This document shows positions 11,583 to 24,759 of a DNA stretch of 64,000 bases, in pieces; positions within the stretch are counted from its first letter, which is position 1; every line of letters starts with the position of its first letter. This DNA is from Siphonodentalium dalli. Lineage: Eukaryota > Mollusca > Scaphopoda > Gadilida > Siphonodentaliidae. A model generated the notes under the pieces. That model ran no database searches and had not been told where the DNA came from. It saw only the letters and a list, made by a program, of their open reading frames with translations. The translations under genes were made by a program, and so were the position numbers. The DNA is taken from contig CP136063.1 of assembly GCA_032622095.1 (NCBI GenBank), positions 8,659,814 to 8,723,813 of the forward strand, given 5' to 3'.

Positions 11583-12017
11583 AGACAGAATTTTCTAAGT
11601 CAAAATAAGTCGAAAATGAGGTGTAATATTACGAAAAACAGTCTGAGCCAATCCCTAGCCGCATCATGCAGAGAGGGTATTGTGAGAAGCAATTATACCA
11701 AAAATTATTGAAATCGGTTCATATTTGTTAAAGTTATTAAGTCGGACCGAACTGCAATTAGCATCATGCGGAGAGACCGTCCTAAAGAGATTGCATACAA
11801 AAAAATATTGAAATCGGTTCATAGTTGTTCGAGTTATGAGGTCAGACGGACGAACGGACAAACAAACGGACGGAGAAAGCGTGACGGACGGACGCAGTCA
11901 ATCCAGTATACCCCCCATTTTCTTCGAAAGTGGGGGTATAATAAGTCATTTACTTAGGACAGTATAGTATCATCAGGGAAGTGGCAACTTGGGGGTGGTT
12001 TTTTTGGGGGGGGGGTG

Positions 12018-13019
12018 CTGATCCTGACTCCCCCCCATTATATAGCATTGTTGAAACAGTACAGTCGATATGCATTATAGTTCAACATTTGTCATTACCG
12101 CTTTATTAATTTATATCGATTCACAGTATGAACCCCTATTTTTCTATATAGCCCACCCCTCCCCAATTTATAAATGTTTTCATCGGTATATCCGTGTTAG
12201 CTGTTACTGTTACGTACATATTTTATCATGTGATACTAATTTGTATTGTACTTCTATAGAAGTCCATAAATTATTATTCTGGCACTATCTATAGAGATAG
12301 AGATAATTCAGATCCTGACCCCCCCCCCCCTATTTTATAGCATTGTTGCAACAGTACAGTCAAGATGCATTATAGTTCAACATTTGTCATTACCGCTTTA
12401 CTAATTTATATCGGTTCACAGTATGAACCCCTATTTCCCCATATAGCCCACCCCTGCCCCCCCCCCCCCAATTTATGAATTTTTTCATCGGTATAGTCGT
12501 GTTATCTGTTACGTACATATTTTATCATGTGATAATAATTTGTATATATTACTATATACATGTATGTACATCAATTGCTATTCCTTTCTATAGAGATAGA
12601 GATAATTCAGATTCTGACTCCCCCCTATCGTATAACCTTGGCGCGACAGCTCAGTCGCGATGCAATATGTGTCAACGTTGGTCGTTATCACTCTAATAAT
12701 TTATATCAGTTCATCTGAATTAACCCCTATTTCTCCATATATCCATACCAACCCCTGCATAATTCATTTATTTGTAACATCGGTACAGTCTCCTTACGTA
12801 GATATTTTATTGTATTGTATTTATTTTTTGTATTGTACTTCTATAGAAGTCCATAAATTATTAGAGATAGAGATAATTCAGATCCTGACCCCCCCCCCTT
12901 TATAGCATTGTTGCAACAGTACAGTCGAGATGCATTTTGTTCAACATTTGTCATTACACTTTACTTATTTATATCAGTCGCGATGCATTATGTGTCAACA
13001 TTGGTCGTTATCAAAATAT
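12018..13019 (+). repeat. Four ~290-bp sub-repeats with C-runs, copy 1
   Basis: Units start with GATCCTGA(C/T) plus a C-run near 12020, 12312, 12612 and 12882, followed by ATAGCATTGTTG-AACAGTACAGTC and GTCATTACCGCTTTA. The last unit is truncated. The block contains AGAGATAGAGATAATTCAGA phrases just before three of the C-runs. Confidence 0.85.
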
Positions 13020-15491
13020 TTGCTAAATATATATGCCCAGTGACTGTTTAGTCCAATTAGAAAATGGGGACCCCTTAATTCTCTACATTCTTTGACAATT
13101 TTATCATTTTTAATATGTGTTAAACCAATGCATTCTCTTATATATGCGATGCGAGGCGACCTATGGTCGACTCGCATATATAAGAGAATGCATTGGCACA
13201 GGGCCGTTCTGTTGGGTAAAGGGTTAATTTGGCAGAAACATGGGATGTTAATATGACAATATTTGCCGAATTTATATGCCCAGTGACTGTTTTCGTCCAA
13301 TTAGATCAATGGGGACACCTTAATTTGGCAGAAAGATGAGATGTTATGACAATATTTGAAGAACTTACATGTATATGCCCATTGACTGTTTTAATCAAAT
13401 TAGAACAAGGACCCCTTAATTTAGCAGAAACATGGGATATTATGACAATATTTGCAAAAATTTATATGCCTAGTGACTGTTTTAATCCAATTAGAACAAT
13501 GGTGACCCCTTAATTTGGCAGAAACATGGGATGTTATCTGATGTTATGACAATATTTGCAGAATTTATATGCCCAGTGACTGTTTTAGTCCAATTAGAAC
13601 AATGGGACCCCTTAATTTGGCAGAAACATGGGATATTATGACAATATTTGCAGAATGTATATGCCCAGTGACTGTTTTAGTCTAATTAGTACAACGAGGA
13701 CACCTTAATTTGGCAGAAACATGGGATGTTATGACAATATTTGCAGAATTTATATGCCCAGTGACTGTTTTAGTCTAATTAGAACAATGAGGACACCTTA
13801 ATTTGGCAGAAACATTGGATGTTATGACAATATTTGCAGAATTTATATGCCCAGTGACTGTTTTAGTCTAATTAGAACAATGGAGAGCCCTTAATTTGGC
13901 AGAAACATGTGATGTTATGACGATATTTGCAGAATGTATATGCCCAGTGACTGTTTTAGTCCAATAAATCAATGGGGACACCTTAATTTGGCAGAAAGAT
14001 GAGATGTTATGACAATATTTGCAAAAATTTATATGCCCAGTGACTGTTTTAATCCAATTAGAGCAATGGAGACCCCTTAATTTAGCAGAAACATGTGATG
14101 TTATGACAATATTTGCAGAATTGATATGCACAGTGACTGTCTTAATCCCATTAGAAGAATGGGGACCCCTTAATTTGGCAGAAACATGGGATGTTATGAC
14201 AATATTTGCAGAATTTATATGCCCAGTGACTTTTTTAGTCCAATTAGAACAATGGGGACCCCTTAATTTGGCAGAAACATGGGATGTTATGACAATATTT
14301 GCAGAACTTATATGCCCAGTGACTGTTTTAGTCTAATTAGAACAATGAGGAAACCTTAATTTGGCAGAAACATGGGATGCTATGACAATATTTGCAGAAT
14401 TTATATGCCCAGTGACTGTTTTAATCAAATTAAAACAATGGGGACCCCTTAATTTAGCAGAAACATGTGATGTTATGATAATATTTGCAGAATTTATATG
14501 CCCAGTGACTGTTTTAGTCCAATTAGAACAATGGGACCCCTTAATTTGGCAGAAACATGGGATGTTATCTGATGTTATGACAATATTTGCAGAATTTATA
14601 TGCCCAGTGACTGTTTTAGTCCAATTAGAACAATGGGGACCCCTTAATTTGGCAGAAACATGGGATATTATGACAATATTTGCAGAATGTATATGCCCAG
14701 TGACTGTTTTAGTCTAATTAGTACAACGAGGACACCTTAATTTGGCAGAAACATGGGATGTTATGACAATATTTGCAGAATTTATATGCCCAGTGACTGT
14801 TTTAGTGCAATTAGAACAATGGTGACCCCTTAATTTGGCAGACATATGGGATGTTATGACAATATTTGCAGAACTTATATGCCCAGTGACTGTTTTAGTC
14901 TAATTAGAACAATGAGGACACCTTAATTTGGCAGAAACATGGGATGTTATGACAACATTTGCAGAATTTATACATGTATGTCCAGTGACTGTTTTAATCC
15001 AATTAGAACAATGGAGACCCCTTAATTTGGCAGAAACGTGTGATGTTATGACAATATTTGCAGAATGTATATGCCCAGTGACTGTTTTAGTCCAAGTATA
15101 TCAATGGGGACACCTTAATTTGGCAGAAGCATGGGATGTTATGACAATATTTGAAGAATTTATATGCCCAGTGACTGTCTTAATCCAATTAGAACAATGG
15201 GGACCCCTTAATTTGGCAGAAACATGGGGTGTTATCAGTGTTATGACAATATTTGCAGAATTGATATGCCCATTGACTGTTTTAATCCAATTAGAACAAC
15301 GGGGCCCCTTAATTTAGCAGAAACATGGGATATTATGACAATATTTGCAAAAATGTATATGCCCAGTGATTGTTTTAATCCAATTAGAACAATGGAGACC
15401 CCTTAATTTGGCAGAAACATGTGATGTTATGACAATATTTGCAGAATTGATATGCCCAGTGACTGTTTTATTCCAATTAGATCAATGGGGA
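13020..15491 (+). repeat. 93-bp satellite array, copy 1 (about 26 monomers)
   Basis: The monomer contains TTAATTTGGCAGAAACATGG, GACAATATTTGCAGAATTTA, TATGCCCAGTGACTG and CCAATTAGAACAATGGGGAC. The 93-bp length equals 31 codons, so a reading frame beginning LNLAETWDVMTIFAEFICPV persists over several monomers. Stops (TCTAATTAG, CAATGAGG) break it repeatedly, and a few monomers carry indels such as an extra GATGTTATCT. I treat it as non-coding satellite whose length happens to preserve frame. Confidence 0.9.
13125..13196. repeat. 72-bp palindrome, copy 1
   Basis: Perfect 25-bp arms begin CCAATGCATTCTCTTATATA and enclose a 22-nt centre. The element and ~75 bp of flanks (about 13073-13226) interrupt the 93-bp array, so it was inserted before the 4.09-kb unit was multiplied. 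Related copies lie at 618-808. Confidence 0.9.
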
Positions 15492-17110
15492 CTGCGGCTT
15501 GGCGGTATACTTCAATACTCAGATTTTGACCTGTGTATTTGAGATATGTTATTTGAAGTGATAATAGCGAATGTGATTTCCTTAGTGTTTGACAAATTTA
15601 CCGAACTGATATATGTGATTGTGTAATGATATTCATTTATATTTGTATATGTCGGGGAAAATGATAAGACAGAATTTTCTAAGTCAAAATAAGTCGAAAA
15701 TGAGGTGTAATATTACGAAAAACAGTCTGAGCCAATCCCTAGCCGCATCATGCAGAGAGGGTATTGTGAGAAGCAATTATACCAAAAATTATTGAAATCG
15801 GTTCATATTTGTTAAAGTTATTAAGTCGGACCGAACTGCAATTAGCATCATGCGGAGAGACCGTCCTAAAGAGATTGCATACAAAAAAATATTGAAATTG
15901 GTTCATAGTTGTTCGAGTTATGAGGTCAGACGGACGAACGGACAAACAAACGGACGGAGAAAGCGTGACGGACGGACGCAGTCAATCCAGTATACCCCCC
16001 ATTTTCTTCGAAAGTGGGGGTATAATAAGTCATTTACTTAGGACAGTATAGTATCATCAGGGAAGTGGCAACTTGGGGGTGGTTTTTTTTGGGGGGGGGG
16101 GGGGGTGCTGATCCTGACTCCCCCCCATTATATAGCATTGTTGAAACAGTACAGTCGATATGCATTATAGTTCAACATTTGTCATTACCGCTTTATTAAT
16201 TTATATCGATTCACAGTATGAACCCCTATTTTTCTATATAGCCCACCCCTCCCCAATTTATAAATGTTTTCATCGGTATATCCGTGTTAGCTGTTACTGT
16301 TACGTACATATTTTATCATGTGATACTAATTTGTATTGTACTTCTATAGAAGTCCATAAATTATTATTCTGGCACTATCTATAGAGATAGAGATAATTCA
16401 GATCCTGACCCACCCCCCCCTATTTTATAGCATTGTTGCAACAGTACAGTCAAGATGCATTATAGTTCAACATTTGTCATTACCGCTTTACTAATTTATA
16501 TCGGTTCACAGTATGAACCCCTATTTCCCCATATAGCCCACCCCTGCCCCCCCCCCCCAATTTATGAATTTTTTCATCGGTATAGTCGTGTTATCTGTTA
16601 CGTACATATTTTATCATGTGATAATAATTTGTATATATTACTATATACATGTATGTACATCAATTGCTATTCCTTTCTATAGAGATAGAGATAATTCAGA
16701 TTCTGACTCCCCCCTATCGTATAACCTTGGCGCGACAGCTCAGTCGCGATGCAATATGTGTCAACGTTGGTCGTTATCACTCTAATAATTTATATCAGTT
16801 CATCTGAATTAACCCCTATTTCTCCATATATCCATACCAACCCCTGCATAATTCATTTATTTGTAACATCGGTACAGTCTCCTTACGTAGATATTTTATT
16901 GTATTGTATTTATTTTTTGTATTGTACTTCTATAGAAGTCCATAAATTATTAGAGATAGAGATAATTCAGATCCTGACCCCCCCCCCCCTTTATAGCATT
17001 GTTGCAACAGTACAGTCGAGATGCATTTTGTTCAACATTTGTCATTACACTTTACTTATTTATATCAGTCGCGATGCATTATGTGTCAACATTGGTCGTT
17101 ATCAAAATAT

Positions 17111-19582
17111 TTGCTAAATATATATGCCCAGTGACTGTTTAGTCCAATTAGAAAATGGGGACCCCTTAATTCTCTACATTCTTTGACAATTTTATCATTT
17201 TTAATATGTGTTAAACCAATGCATTCTCTTATATATGCGATGCGAGGCGACCTATGGTCGACTCGCATATATAAGAGAATGCATTGGCACAGGGCCGTTC
17301 TGTTGGGTAAAGGGTTAATTTGGCAGAAACATGGGATGTTAATATGACAATATTTGCCGAATTTATATGCCCAGTGACTGTTTTCGTCCAATTAGATCAA
17401 TGGGGACACCTTAATTTGGCAGAAAGATGAGATGTTATGACAATATTTAAAGAACTTACATGTATATGCCCATTGACTGTTTTAATCAAATTAGAACAAG
17501 GACCCCTTAATTTAGCAGAAACATGGGATATTATGACAATATTTGCAAAAATTTATATGCCTAGTGACTGTTTTAATCCAATTAGAACAATGGTGACCCC
17601 TTAATTTGGCAGAAACATGGGATGTTATCTGATGTTATGACAATATTTGCAGAATTTATATGCCCAGTGACTGTTTTAGTCCAATTAGAACAATGGGACC
17701 CCTTAATTTGGCAGAAACATGGGATATTATGACAATATTTGCAGAATGTATATGCCCAGTGACTGTTTTAGTCTAATTAGTACAACGAGGACACCTTAAT
17801 TTGGCAGAAACATGGGATGTTATGACAATATTTGCAGAATTTATATGCCCAGTGACTGTTTTAGTCTAATTAGAACAATGAGGACACCTTAATTTGGCAG
17901 AAACATTGGATGTTATGACAATATTTGCAGAATTTATATGCCCAGTGACTGTTTTAGTCTAATTAGAACAATGAAGAGCCCTTAATTTGGCAGAAACATG
18001 TGATGTTATGACGATATTTGCAGAATGTATATGCCCAGTGACTGTTTTAGTCCAATAAATCAATGGGGACACCTTAATTTGGCAGAAAGATGAGATGTTA
18101 TGACAATATTTGCAAAAATTTATATGCCCAGTGACTGTTTTAATCCAATTAGAGCAATGGAGACCCCTTAATTTAGCAGAAACATGTGATGTTATGACAA
18201 TATTTGCAGAATTGATATGCACAGTGACTGTCTTAATCCCATTAGAAGAATGGGGACCCCTTAATTTGGCAGAAACATGGGATGTTATGACAATATTTGC
18301 AGAATTTATATGCCCAGTGACTTTTTTAGTCCAATTAGAACAATGGGGACCCCTTAATTTGGCAGAAACATGGGATGTTATGACAATATTTGCAGAACTT
18401 ATATGCCCAGTGACTGTTTTAGTCTAATTAGAACAATGAGGAAACCTTAATTTGGCAGAAACATGGGATGCTATGACAATATTTGCAGAATTTATATGCC
18501 CAGTGACTGTTTTAATCAAATTAAAACAATGGGGACCCCTTAATTTAGCAGAAACATGTGATGTTATGATAATATTTGCAGAATTTATATGCCCAGTGAC
18601 TGTTTTAGTCCAATTAGAACAATGGGACCCCTTAATTTGGCAGAAACATGGGATGTTATCTGATGTTATGACAATATTTGCAGAATTTATATGCCCAGTG
18701 ACTGTTTTAGTCCAATTAGAACAATGGGGACCCCTTAATTTGGCAGAAACATGGGATATTATGACAATATTTGCAGAATGTATATGCCCAGTGACTGTTT
18801 TAGTCTAATTAGTACAACGAGGACACCTTAATTTGGCAGAAACATGGGATGTTATGACAATATTTGCAGAATTTATATGCCCAGTGACTGTTTTAGTGCA
18901 ATTAGAACAATGGTGACCCCTTAATTTGGCAGACATATGGGATGTTATGACAATATTTGCAGAACTTATATGCCCAGTGACTGTTTTAGTCTAATTAGAA
19001 CAATGAGGACACCTTAATTTGGCAGAAACATGGGATGTTATGACAACATTTGCAGAATTTATACATGTATGTCCAGTGACTGTTTTAATCCAATTAGAAC
19101 AATGGAGACCCCTTAATTTGGCAGAAACGTGTGATGTTATGACAATATTTGCAGAATGTATATGCCCAGTGACTGTTTTAGTCCAAGTATATCAATGGGG
19201 ACACCTTAATTTGGCAGAAGCATGGGATGTTATGACAATATTTGAAGAATTTATATGCCCAGTGACTGTCTTAATCCAATTAGAACAATGGGGACCCCTT
19301 AATTTGGCAGAAACATGGGGTGTTATCAGTGTTATGACAATATTTGCAGAATTGATATGCCCATTGACTGTTTTAATCCAATTAGAACAACGGGGCCCCT
19401 TAATTTAGCAGAAACATGGGATATTATGACAATATTTGCAAAAATGTATATGCCCAGTGATTGTTTTAATCCAATTAGAACAATGGAGACCCCTTAATTT
19501 GGCAGAAACATGTGATGTTATGACAATATTTGCAGAATTGATATGCCCAGTGACTGTTTTATTCCAATTAGATCAATGGGGA
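17111..19582 (+). repeat. 93-bp satellite array, copy 2
   Basis: Monomer order, truncations and indel variants match array copy 1 position by position. The whole array was therefore copied as a block rather than grown independently. Confidence 0.9.
17216..17287. repeat. 72-bp palindrome, copy 2
   Basis: Identical in arms and loop to the palindrome at 13125-13196 and at the same place in the unit. Confidence 0.9.
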
Positions 19583-21202
19583 CTGCGGCTTGGCGGTATA
19601 CTTCAATACTCAGATTTTGACCTGTGTATTTGAGATATGTTATTTGAAGTGATAATAGCGAATGTGATTTCCTTAGTGTTTGACAAATTTACCGAACTGA
19701 TATATGTGATTGTGTAATGATATTCATTTATATTTGTATATGTCGGGGAAAATGATAAGACAGAATTTTCTAAGTCAAAATAAGTCGAAAATGAGGTGTA
19801 ATATTACGAAAAACAGTCTGAGCCAATCCCTAGCCGCATCATGCAGAGAGGGTATTGTGAGAAGCAATTATACCAAAAATTATTGAAATCGGTTCATATT
19901 TGTTAAAGTTATTAAGTCGGACCGAACTGCAATTAGCATCATGCGGAGAGACCGTCCTAAAGAGATTGCATACAAAAAAATATTGAAATCGGTTCATAGT
20001 TGTTCGAGTTATGAGGTCAGACGGACGAACGGACAAACAAACGGACGGAGAAAGCGTGACGGACGGACGCAGTCAATCCAGTATACCCCCCATTTTCTTC
20101 GAAAGTGGGGGTATAATAAGTCATTTACTTAGGACAGTATAGTATCATCAGGGAAGTGGCAACTTGGGGGTGGTTTTTTTTGGGGGGGGGGGGGTGCTGA
20201 TCCTGACTCCCCCCCATTATATAGCATTGTTGAAACAGTACAGTCGATATGCATTATAGTTCAACATTTGTCATTACCGCTTTATTAATTTATATCGATT
20301 CACAGTATGAACCCCTATTTTTCTATATAGCCCACCCCTCCCCAATTTATAAATGTTTTCATCGGTATATCCGTGTTAGCTGTTACTGTTACGTACATAT
20401 TTTATCATGTGATACTAATTTGTATTGTACTTCTATAGAAGTCCATAAATTATTATTCTGGCACTATCTATAGAGATAGAGATAATTCAGATCCTGACCC
20501 CCCCCCCCCCTATTTTATAGCATTGTTGCAACAGTACAGTCAAGATGCATTATAGTTCAACATTTGTCATTACCGCTTTACTAATTTATATCGGTTCACA
20601 GTATGAACCCCTATTTCCCCATATAGCCCACCCCTGCCCCCCCCCCCCAATTTATGAATTTTTTCATCGGTATAGTCGTGTTATCTGTTACGTACATATT
20701 TTATCATGTGATAATAATTTGTATATATTACTATATACATGTATGTACATCAATTGCTATTCCTTTCTATAGAGATAGAGATAATTCAGATTCTGACTCC
20801 CCCCTATCGTATAACCTTGGCGCGACAGCTCAGTCGCGATGCAATATGTGTCAACGTTGGTCGTTATCACTCTAATAATTTATATCAGTTCATCTGAATT
20901 AACCCCTATTTCTCCATATATCCATACCAACCCCTGCATAATTCATTTATTTGTAACATCGGTACAGTCTCCTTACGTAGATATTTTATTGTATTGTATT
21001 TATTTTTTGTATTGTACTTCTATAGAAGTCCATAAATTATTAGAGATAGAGATAATTCAGATCCTGACCCCCCCCCCCCCCTTTATAGCATTGTTGCAAC
21101 AGTACAGTCGAGATGCATTTTGTTCAACATTTGTCATTACACTTTACTTATTTATATCAGTCGCGATGCATTATGTGTCAACATTGGTCGTTATCAAAAT
21201 AT

Positions 21203-23675
21203 TTGCTAAATATATATGCCCAGTGACTGTTTAGTCCAATTAGAAAATGGGGACCCCTTAATTCTCTACATTCTTTGACAATTTTATCATTTTTAATATG
21301 TGTTAAACCAATGCATTCTCTTATATATGCGATGCGAGGCGACCTATGGTCGACTCGCATATATAAGAGAATGCATTGGCACAGGGCCGTTCTGTTGGGT
21401 AAAGGGTTAATTTGGCAGAAACATGGGATGTTAATATGACAATATTTGCCGAATTTATATGCCCAGTGACTGTTTTCGTCCAATTAGATCAATGGGGACA
21501 CCTTAATTTGGCAGAAAGATGAGATGTTATGACAATATTTAAAAAACTTACATGTATATGCCCATTGACTGTTTTAATCAAATTAGAACAAGGACCCCTT
21601 AATTTAGCAGAAACATGGGATATTATGACAATATTTGCAAACATTTATATGCCTAGTGACTGTTTTAATCCAATTAGAACAATGGTGACCCCTTAATTTG
21701 GCAGAAACATGGGATGTTATCTGATGTTATGACAATATTTGCAGAATTTATATGCCCAGTGACTGTTTTAGTCCAATTAGAACAATGGGACCCCTTAATT
21801 TGGCAGAAACATGGGATATTATGACAATATTTGCAGAATGTATATGCCCAGTGACTGTTTTAGTCTAATTAGTACAACGAGGACACCTTAATTTGGCAGA
21901 AACATGGGATGTTATGACAATATTTGCAGAATTTATATGCCCGGTGACTGTTTTAGTCTAATTAGAACAATGAGGACACCTTAATTTGGCAGAAACATTG
22001 GATGTTATGACAATATTTGCAGAATTTATATGCCCAGTGACTGTTTTAGTCTAATTAGAACAATGAAGAGCCCTTAATTTGGCAGAAACATGTGATGTTA
22101 TGACGATATTTGCAGAATGTATATGCCCAGTGACTGTTTTAGTCCAATAAATCAATGGGGACACCTTAATTTGGCAGAAAGATGAGATGTTATGACAATA
22201 TTTGCAAAAATTTATATGCCCAGTGACTGTTTTAATCCAATTAGAGCAATGGAGACCCCTTAATTTAGCAGAAACATGTGATGTTATGACAATATTTGCA
22301 GAATTGATATGCACAGTGACTGTCTTAATCCCATTAGAAGAATGGGGACCCCTTAATTTGGCAGAAACATGGGATGTTATGACAATATTTGCAGAATTTA
22401 TATGCCCAGTGACTTTTTTAGTCCAATTAGAACAATGGGGACCCCTTAATTTGGCAGAAACATGGGATGTTATGACAATATTTGCAGAACTTATATGCCC
22501 AGTGACTGTTTTAGTCTAATTAGAACAATGAGGAAACCTTAATTTGGCAGAAACATGGGATGCTATGACAATATTTGCAAAAATTTATATGCCCAGTGAC
22601 TGTTTTAATCAAATTAAAACAATGGGGACCCCTTAATTTAGCAGAAACATGTGATGTTATGATAATATTTGCAGAATTTATATGCCCAGTGACTGTTTTA
22701 GTCCAATTAGAACAATGGGACCCCTTAATTTGGCAGAAACATGGGATGTTATCTGATGTTATGACAATATTTGCAGAATTTATATGCCCAGTGACTGTTT
22801 TAGTCCAATTAGAACAATGGGGACCCCTTAATTTGGCAGAAACATGGGATATTATGACAATATTTGCAGAATGTATATGCCCAGTGACTGTTTTAGTCTA
22901 ATTAGTACAACGAGGACACCTTAATTTGGCAGAAACATGGGATGTTATGACAATATTTGCAGAATTTATATGCCCAGTGACTGTTTTAGTGCAATTAGAA
23001 CAATGGTGACCCCTTAATTTGGCAGACATATGGGATGTTATGACAATATTTGCAGAACTTATATGCCCAGTGACTGTTTTAGTCTAATTAGAACAATGAG
23101 GACACCTTAATTTGGCAGAAACATGGGATGTTATGACAACATTTGCAGAATTTATACATGTATGTCCAGTGACTGTTTTAATCCAATTAGAACAATGGAG
23201 ACCCCTTAATTTGGCAGAAACGTGTGATGTTATGACAATATTTGCAGAATGTATATGCCCAGTGACTGTTTTAGTCCAAGTATATCAATGGGGACACCTT
23301 AATTTGGCAGAAGCATGGGATGTTATGACAATATTTGAAGAATTTATATGCCCAGTGACTGTCTTAATCCAATTAGAACAATGGGGACCCCTTAATTTGG
23401 CAGAAACATGGGGTGTTATCAGTGTTATGACAATATTTGCAGAATTGATATGCCCATTGACTGTTTTAATCCAATTAGAACAACGGGGCCCCTTAATTTA
23501 GCAGAAACATGGGATATTATGACAATATTTGCAAAAATGTATATGCCCAGTGATTGTTTTAATCCAATTAGAACAATGGAGACCCCTTAATTTGGCAGAA
23601 ACATGTGATGTTATGACAATATTTGCAGAATTGATATGCCCAGTGACTGTTTTATTCCAATTAGATCAATGGGGA
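21203..23675 (+). repeat. 93-bp satellite array, copy 3
   Basis: Same monomer order as the other two arrays. One monomer near 22575 carries a GCAAAAATTTA variant found elsewhere in the array, which looks like local gene conversion or a point-change cluster. Confidence 0.9.
21308..21379. repeat. 72-bp palindrome, copy 3
   Basis: Third identical copy of the hairpin described at 13125-13196. Confidence 0.9.
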
Positions 23676-24044
23676 CTGCGGCTTGGCGGTATACTTCAAT
23701 ACTCAGATTTTGACCTGTGTATTTGAGATATGTTATTTGAAGTGATAATAGCGAATGTGATTTCCTTAGTGTTTGACAAATTTACCGAACTGATATATGT
23801 GATTGTGTAATGATATTCATTTATATTTGTATATGTCGGGGAAAATGATATGATTGTTGTCGAACTGAGTCAGTCTGAGTAAATGATGTGTGGTGAAGAT
23901 GATGGATGCATGTGTAATGTTCACTTTGTAACAATGATGAGCTTGGCTCATTCGTGCCCTAATAAATTGTGTAATCAATGTTACACTTCGTTCTAATCTG
24001 AATCCCTTAGTACACTGGCATTGGAATAACAGCATTATCTCACG

Positions 24045-24758
24045 ATAGCTCACCATTGTTTTAGAAGCTACATTATTTACAGTCGAGCAAGGGGAGTCAA
24101 CCTAAAAAATGCAGACTGGACTAAATTCAGGGATTACATAAACGTACATTTGAATCAAAAGGATATAGGATCCCCTAAGGATATTGATATAGCAGCGAAC
24201 GCAATTTCCGATACTTTAAAAAATGCCATCGACATTGCGTGCCCCAAAAAGCGCATAAAACAGAACACATGGAGAGTATCAAAAGCAACAGTGGAACTAA
24301 TTCGCTTCAAACGCAAAACATGCAGATTAATGCAAAAGCATCCACACGATAAGGATTACAAAACCATGTATAATAACTTATCTAGACAAGTTAAAAAAGC
24401 AATCAAAACAGAAAAACGTGAATCATGGGAACGCGTAACCACAGAGCTAGGCGACAGAAACCTAGACAAACAATTTTGGAAAACATTTAAAATTCTAACA
24501 GACCAAGCCAAATCAAACAAAAACGACAAACCGCTTAAAGACGCGAATGACGAATCCCTTACAAGTGAGCCTAACAAAGCCTGCATATTCGGCACCTCAC
24601 TACAAAAAATCCACCAAACCCACAAAGGTGACATATTTTGCGAAAAATTCAGAACCGAAGTAATTAACCACATTAAAGATAATAAGCATACATTTGTGCA
24701 CTTAAGGTATGATTCCCCTAAATTATGCCATGAGAAAAAAAAAATGACCACATATTGA
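24045..24758 (+). pseudogene. Non-LTR retrotransposon ORF2 fragment (EN-RT linker)
   Basis: The open frame can be followed upstream of any start codon, through YSRARGVNLKNADWTKFRDY near 24078, to a stop at 24758. The sequence resembles the region between the endonuclease and reverse transcriptase of Jockey/CR1-type LINE proteins: an NTW-x-VSKATVELIRFKRK stretch followed by basic helices and FWKTFKILTD. Neither the catalytic endonuclease motifs upstream nor the YADD-bearing RT downstream is present, so both ends are truncated. After KTHKGDIF-type residues the similarity fades and a poly-A-like run (24733-24743) precedes the stop. It is an isolated dead fragment. The clade is uncertain because the diagnostic domains are absent. 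Confidence 0.7.
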
Positions 24759-24759
24759 A

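Larger units (their letters stand above)
11583..15666 (+). repeat. 4.09-kb higher-order unit, copy 1
   Basis: This is the first of three head-to-tail copies (4084 bp). Order within the unit: a dispersed-repeat tail with GACGGACGGAC and a TATACCCCC...GGGGGTATA hairpin (11907-11940), ~290-bp sub-repeats (12018-13019), a 72-bp palindrome, the 93-bp array, and a unique ~175-bp end. Both junctions with copy 2 are visible: GGAAAATGATA joins AGACAGAATTTTC. Length differences among the copies lie mainly in C- and G-runs. Confidence 0.95.
15667..19757 (+). repeat. 4.09-kb higher-order unit, copy 2
   Basis: The 4091-bp second copy is nearly identical to copy 1 by eye, with single-base differences such as TTTAAAGAAC for TTTGAAGAAC near 17448. 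The TATACCCCC hairpin lies at 15991-16024, sub-repeats at about 16108-17110, the palindrome at 17216-17287 and the 93-bp array at about 17111-19582. Copies 2 and 3 share changes absent from copy 1 (for example AATGAAGAGCCC), suggesting stepwise duplication. Confidence 0.95.
19758..23850 (+). repeat. 4.09-kb higher-order unit, copy 3
   Basis: The 4093-bp third copy ends at GGAAAATGATA and then departs into unrelated sequence (TGATTGTTGTCG). Hairpin at 20082-20115, sub-repeats at about 20197-21202, palindrome at 21308-21379, array at about 21203-23675. Private changes include TTTAAAAAAC near 21538 and GCAAAAATTT near 22575. Confidence 0.95.

Noticed and set aside
13868-14131. Minus-strand frame in the 93-bp array as a protein
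   Set aside because: It exists only because the monomer is a multiple of three; the same frame appears in all three copies and is stopped elsewhere in the array.
11583-23850. CRISPR array
   Set aside because: Monomers are contiguous with no unique spacers, the genome is eukaryotic and no cas genes are present.
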